DNA from: Todiramphus chloris collaris
Lineage: Eukaryota; Chordata; Aves; Coraciiformes; Alcedinidae
Assembly (NCBI GenBank): GCA_025345505.1
Contig: JANVCC010000011.1
Location: 7,194,767-7,258,766, forward strand
Direction of reading: 5' to 3'
Length of the DNA stretch: 64,000 nt
A program made the position numbers and the translations under genes. The notes under the pieces are model-generated. The model saw only the letters and a program-made list of their open reading frames with translations. It ran no database searches and was not told the origin of the DNA. Below are positions 61,101-64,000 of the stretch, in pieces. Every line of letters starts with the position of its first letter. The first letter of the stretch is position 1.

Positions 61101-64000
61101 CACACCTTGATCAGTGTAAGGTCCTCATGGAATTTTACCATTAAGGTGGGAAAAAAAAAAAGAAGTTGAAAACAAGACATCCTCATGTTAATGACTTCTG
61201 TGACTGAGCAGAAATACATATATTTTTTTCTGGTTGTGTAGCTAAACATCATTGGTTTTGCTCACCACCTTTTCTAGCTAACCTATGAAGAATTCAGTAT
61301 GCAGGGAAATTCTTTCAGGGTTTGTACCTGAATGGGAGCTGACAGAGCCTCTTCTTTCTGACTGCCACTCCTGGTAAGTGGGAATTAGTTTTAAGAGCTG
61401 AACTCATTCCTTTTCCCTACAGTGTTACCAGTCTGGGACACAGAAAGCTTTGGGCACTGCTGCACTAGGCAGTGAGTTGATTAAGCAAACTAGCAACGGA
61501 TTTTCACAGGCATCTGAAGCCTTTTAGAGAGTTGAGAATAAGAAGAGTGTTTGATCCAACCAAGAGGTGAGAATTTTCATTTGAGTATAGGACTACTCAA
61601 TTTCCTCCTTTTCCTGAAGAGATTTTAATGTCCATCTCTGAGTTCAGTGCTTTATGACAGCACTCATCAAGTACTGTGTTGGGAACATTTGGTAGCTCTC
61701 TGTCCCTTTAATCTCTCTGTAAAGGCTTTCCCCAAGGATCCTGAGACAAAGTGGCTTCTTGTACAGATATAGACAAACAATTTGTTGTGATTGTATACAC
61801 AGCTCCAGAAACTGCCCTGCTGATCTGTAGCACAGGCAGAGACACTGTCTGCACTATTTTCTGGGAGTGCAGATATAGGTTATTCAAACCTCAACTGGAA
61901 AAATGTAATAAAATTTGACCATTAAATGAAAATCTATTTTGGTGATGGATGTTCTTGATGACTTATTAGGGCCTCCCTCTATCTCCAGAATCTAACTTTT
62001 ATCACAGGCAACAAAATGTAGTTACATCTGTTATCTCTTGAAAACCTAGAAAGTTATATATGCTTAGTAATCTTACAAATTACATTACTGAACTTCAAGT
62101 GTCTAAATGCAGCATTTGAGTCAAAAGGCTGATAATCTCCCTAGACTCCTCATATAGTCAATGGAGAGAGAGAAGATACCATCCAATGGGAAATCCAAGC
62201 ATGTAAGTCATGTTCCTTCTGCAAATTGTCCTTAGGAGGAGTTTCTTCCCTTCTGCTATTTAGTGGAGTGCTGGGGCTGCCTGTCACTGCAGAAGGTAGC
62301 TTTGTGAGCAGCTTGAAGACAGGCTGGAAACGAGTCTTTTGCAAGGGATAGGGTAGCATCAAATGGCAGCTTCGAGGACGTGTCAGAAGTGCAGTTCAGT
62401 CCTTCTTTTCTTAGGAAATTAGTCAGATGAAGAACTACTCAGAATTTCAGCACACTGAAGAAATGTTTTGGACTTTACAACAAACACATTCTCTGCTGAA
62501 ATACCAGCCCAAACTGTCCCATTAGCTGACTTCTGGGTGGGCTGCAGAAACTTACTTTTAGTGCCAATGTGGATGCAGATGAAATAGTGCAGGAACAACG
62601 GCTTGCTGTACAGGGAAGGTGAAACATAGACTCGTGTCCATAACAGATTGCTCTTACAGCTTTCCTTCCAACAATGTGTTTCTTCCTCTAAGTGTCCAGG
62701 CCAAGGGGAGATCTTTAGAAGGGTGACTGTTTCATCCTTTAAGGAGCTACTGAGCTTGAAGAAGTTTCAGAAGATGTCAAATGAGCCTGGGAAAAGGATA
62801 ACAGGGTGGAAGCTCATGTAGATGTTGCAGAATCCAAGTCAAAAGTGGAGAGTAAGCAATCAGGACACAGAAGTGATAGCAGAAAACTTCTTGGTACCAA
62901 AGGTGACTGTAAAGTGTTTGCTGCCAGACTTACTTAATCGGTTGCAACCAAGTGTAGAAGGAGGTCACACACCTGTGAGGATACAGACAGTGGGGAGAGA
63001 GTGGTATACACAGTTTATTTTCCATTTTTAAAAATATGAAACCTTTGGGCATTCCAGAGTTGCATGCTATAAGGAAAAAGTCTTGGTTACTCGAACTCCA
63101 TCTGACATGGCTATTTATTGCCATATGTGCAAGTGTCAGAGGCATGTTCATCCAGGCATCATGATGTTTTATAAAAGACCTGTCTACCAAGTAAAGTATC
63201 TTCAAAAAAAGTTGTTAAAATTTGATTACATTGTGACAAAAAGATGAGCTTAATTTGCAAGTTTTCATTCTGTAGTCTAATTACAGCCTATTTGGACAGA
63301 TGGTCAGTACCTGCAAATGAAAACTAGAGCTAAAACATGGATGAGTGTCATCTCCTATCTGTATTTTGTACTACATCTGGCTTTTTCTCTGTCTCTCTAA
63401 AGCAGCATTTACAGATTTCCCTTTGGCTTCTGAAATGTCATAGATGGGCCTTAGATGAAAAATAAGATGCTCACAGGTATGAACTGAAAGAGGATAAGAA
63501 GCAAAAAGAAGCAAATGTACTGCAGATTTATTCATTTGCTTATCTGTTATTCCTATACTCCCAGGTGTACCAGAAGAGAATTCCTTACTCTGAAGTGTTC
63601 ATGACTCACTGAGATGTTGGGAGTTTGTCCTTACCAAGTCATAGATTCCTCCAGATTTTAATGGAGTAGAGTAAGATCTGAAGCAATTTGTCCCTGAATT
63701 TGCAGGAATATGAAGCAGAGACAGGAACAGAAGTGGTTCCTTAGTCTGTGTCTGTAAAAACGTGGTTAAAGTACTGGCAGGCAGTGGTTTAGTTGTTAGC
63801 ATGGCTCCTGGTGTGGTTCAGATCCATGAGGGAGCAAGTCTGGGCCAAGGACTTTTCTCCAGAAAGCAGAATGGACACAGACAGCATGTTTCGTAGGAGA
63901 ACAGAGTTTTTCTGTGTGAACTAAGTTGAGACATTTGCTCTCCATGCTGATTTGTGATGAGCCCTTGAATGCTAAACCATTCTTCCTTCCATTCAGCTTA

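Larger units (their letters stand above)
52046..64000. other. No gene or interspersed repeat recognised (12 kb)
   Basis: AT-rich sequence with no CR1 tail. Visible details are a 14-bp-period duplication at 55078-55104, a loose repeat of AGTCACTC at 56431-56475, a T-rich tract followed by CTTAG at 57268-57290 that resembles a splice acceptor, and a 22-T tract at 58113-58134. The segment 55600-55990 is richer in G and in 'cagg'-type words than its neighbours and could be an old LTR fragment, but I cannot assign it. Open frames (at most 117 codons) lack recognisable motifs. Confidence 0.5.

Noticed and set aside
1-64000. CRISPR arrays, operons or other prokaryotic systems
   Set aside because: The sequence is clearly vertebrate (CR1 LINEs, avian LTR, microsatellites); there are no regularly spaced repeats and no dense coding.

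Overview
This window looks like nuclear DNA of a bird. The evidence is repeats: about a dozen CR1 LINE copies carrying the avian type of 3' end (a block resembling 'ggttggactagatgatct', then a short repeat based on ATTCTATG), and one LTR typical of avian endogenous retroviruses. The rest is AT-rich single-copy-looking DNA with ordinary microsatellites. I recognise no host protein-coding exon, tRNA, snRNA or CpG island. Almost all short open frames look like chance or repeat-derived frames. The window is best read as intergenic or deep intronic.

Layout. 1-10,000: no recognised repeat or gene. 10,000-22,730: first repeat-rich block, with CR1 fragments (10.0 kb minus, 13.2 kb plus, 15.3 kb minus), a degraded LTR (14.16-14.68 kb), a CR1 at 17.7-19.39 kb (minus) that keeps ORF1 and endonuclease remnants but has lost the reverse transcriptase, a second minus CR1 directly beside it (19.39-20.23 kb), and a plus-strand, internally deleted CR1 at 21.7-22.73 kb. 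22,730-31,990: unique-looking and AT-rich. 31,990-44,420: second repeat-rich block, with two CR1s each interrupted by another CR1 tail in the same orientation (32.0-32.7 kb plus; 40.15-41.05 kb minus), the best-preserved CR1 (36.7-38.63 kb, plus, uninterrupted 609-codon reverse transcriptase frame), and older CR1 remnants at 42.1-42.6 and 44.06-44.42 kb. 44,420-64,000: no CR1 seen; a (TCCA)11 array, a few short tandem duplications and A/T tracts.

The only protein-coding material I can support belongs to CR1. The copies together illustrate its parts: ORF1 with an SGNH/esterase-type motif, the ORF2 endonuclease, the ORF2 reverse transcriptase, and the 3' tail. None is a complete autonomous element. 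I found no new biological system. The observations most worth following are the same-strand nesting and adjacency of CR1 copies, two CR1s with internal deletions, the intact reverse transcriptase frame, and two long A tracts with polyadenylation-like signals that could mark processed retrocopies, which are uncommon in birds.
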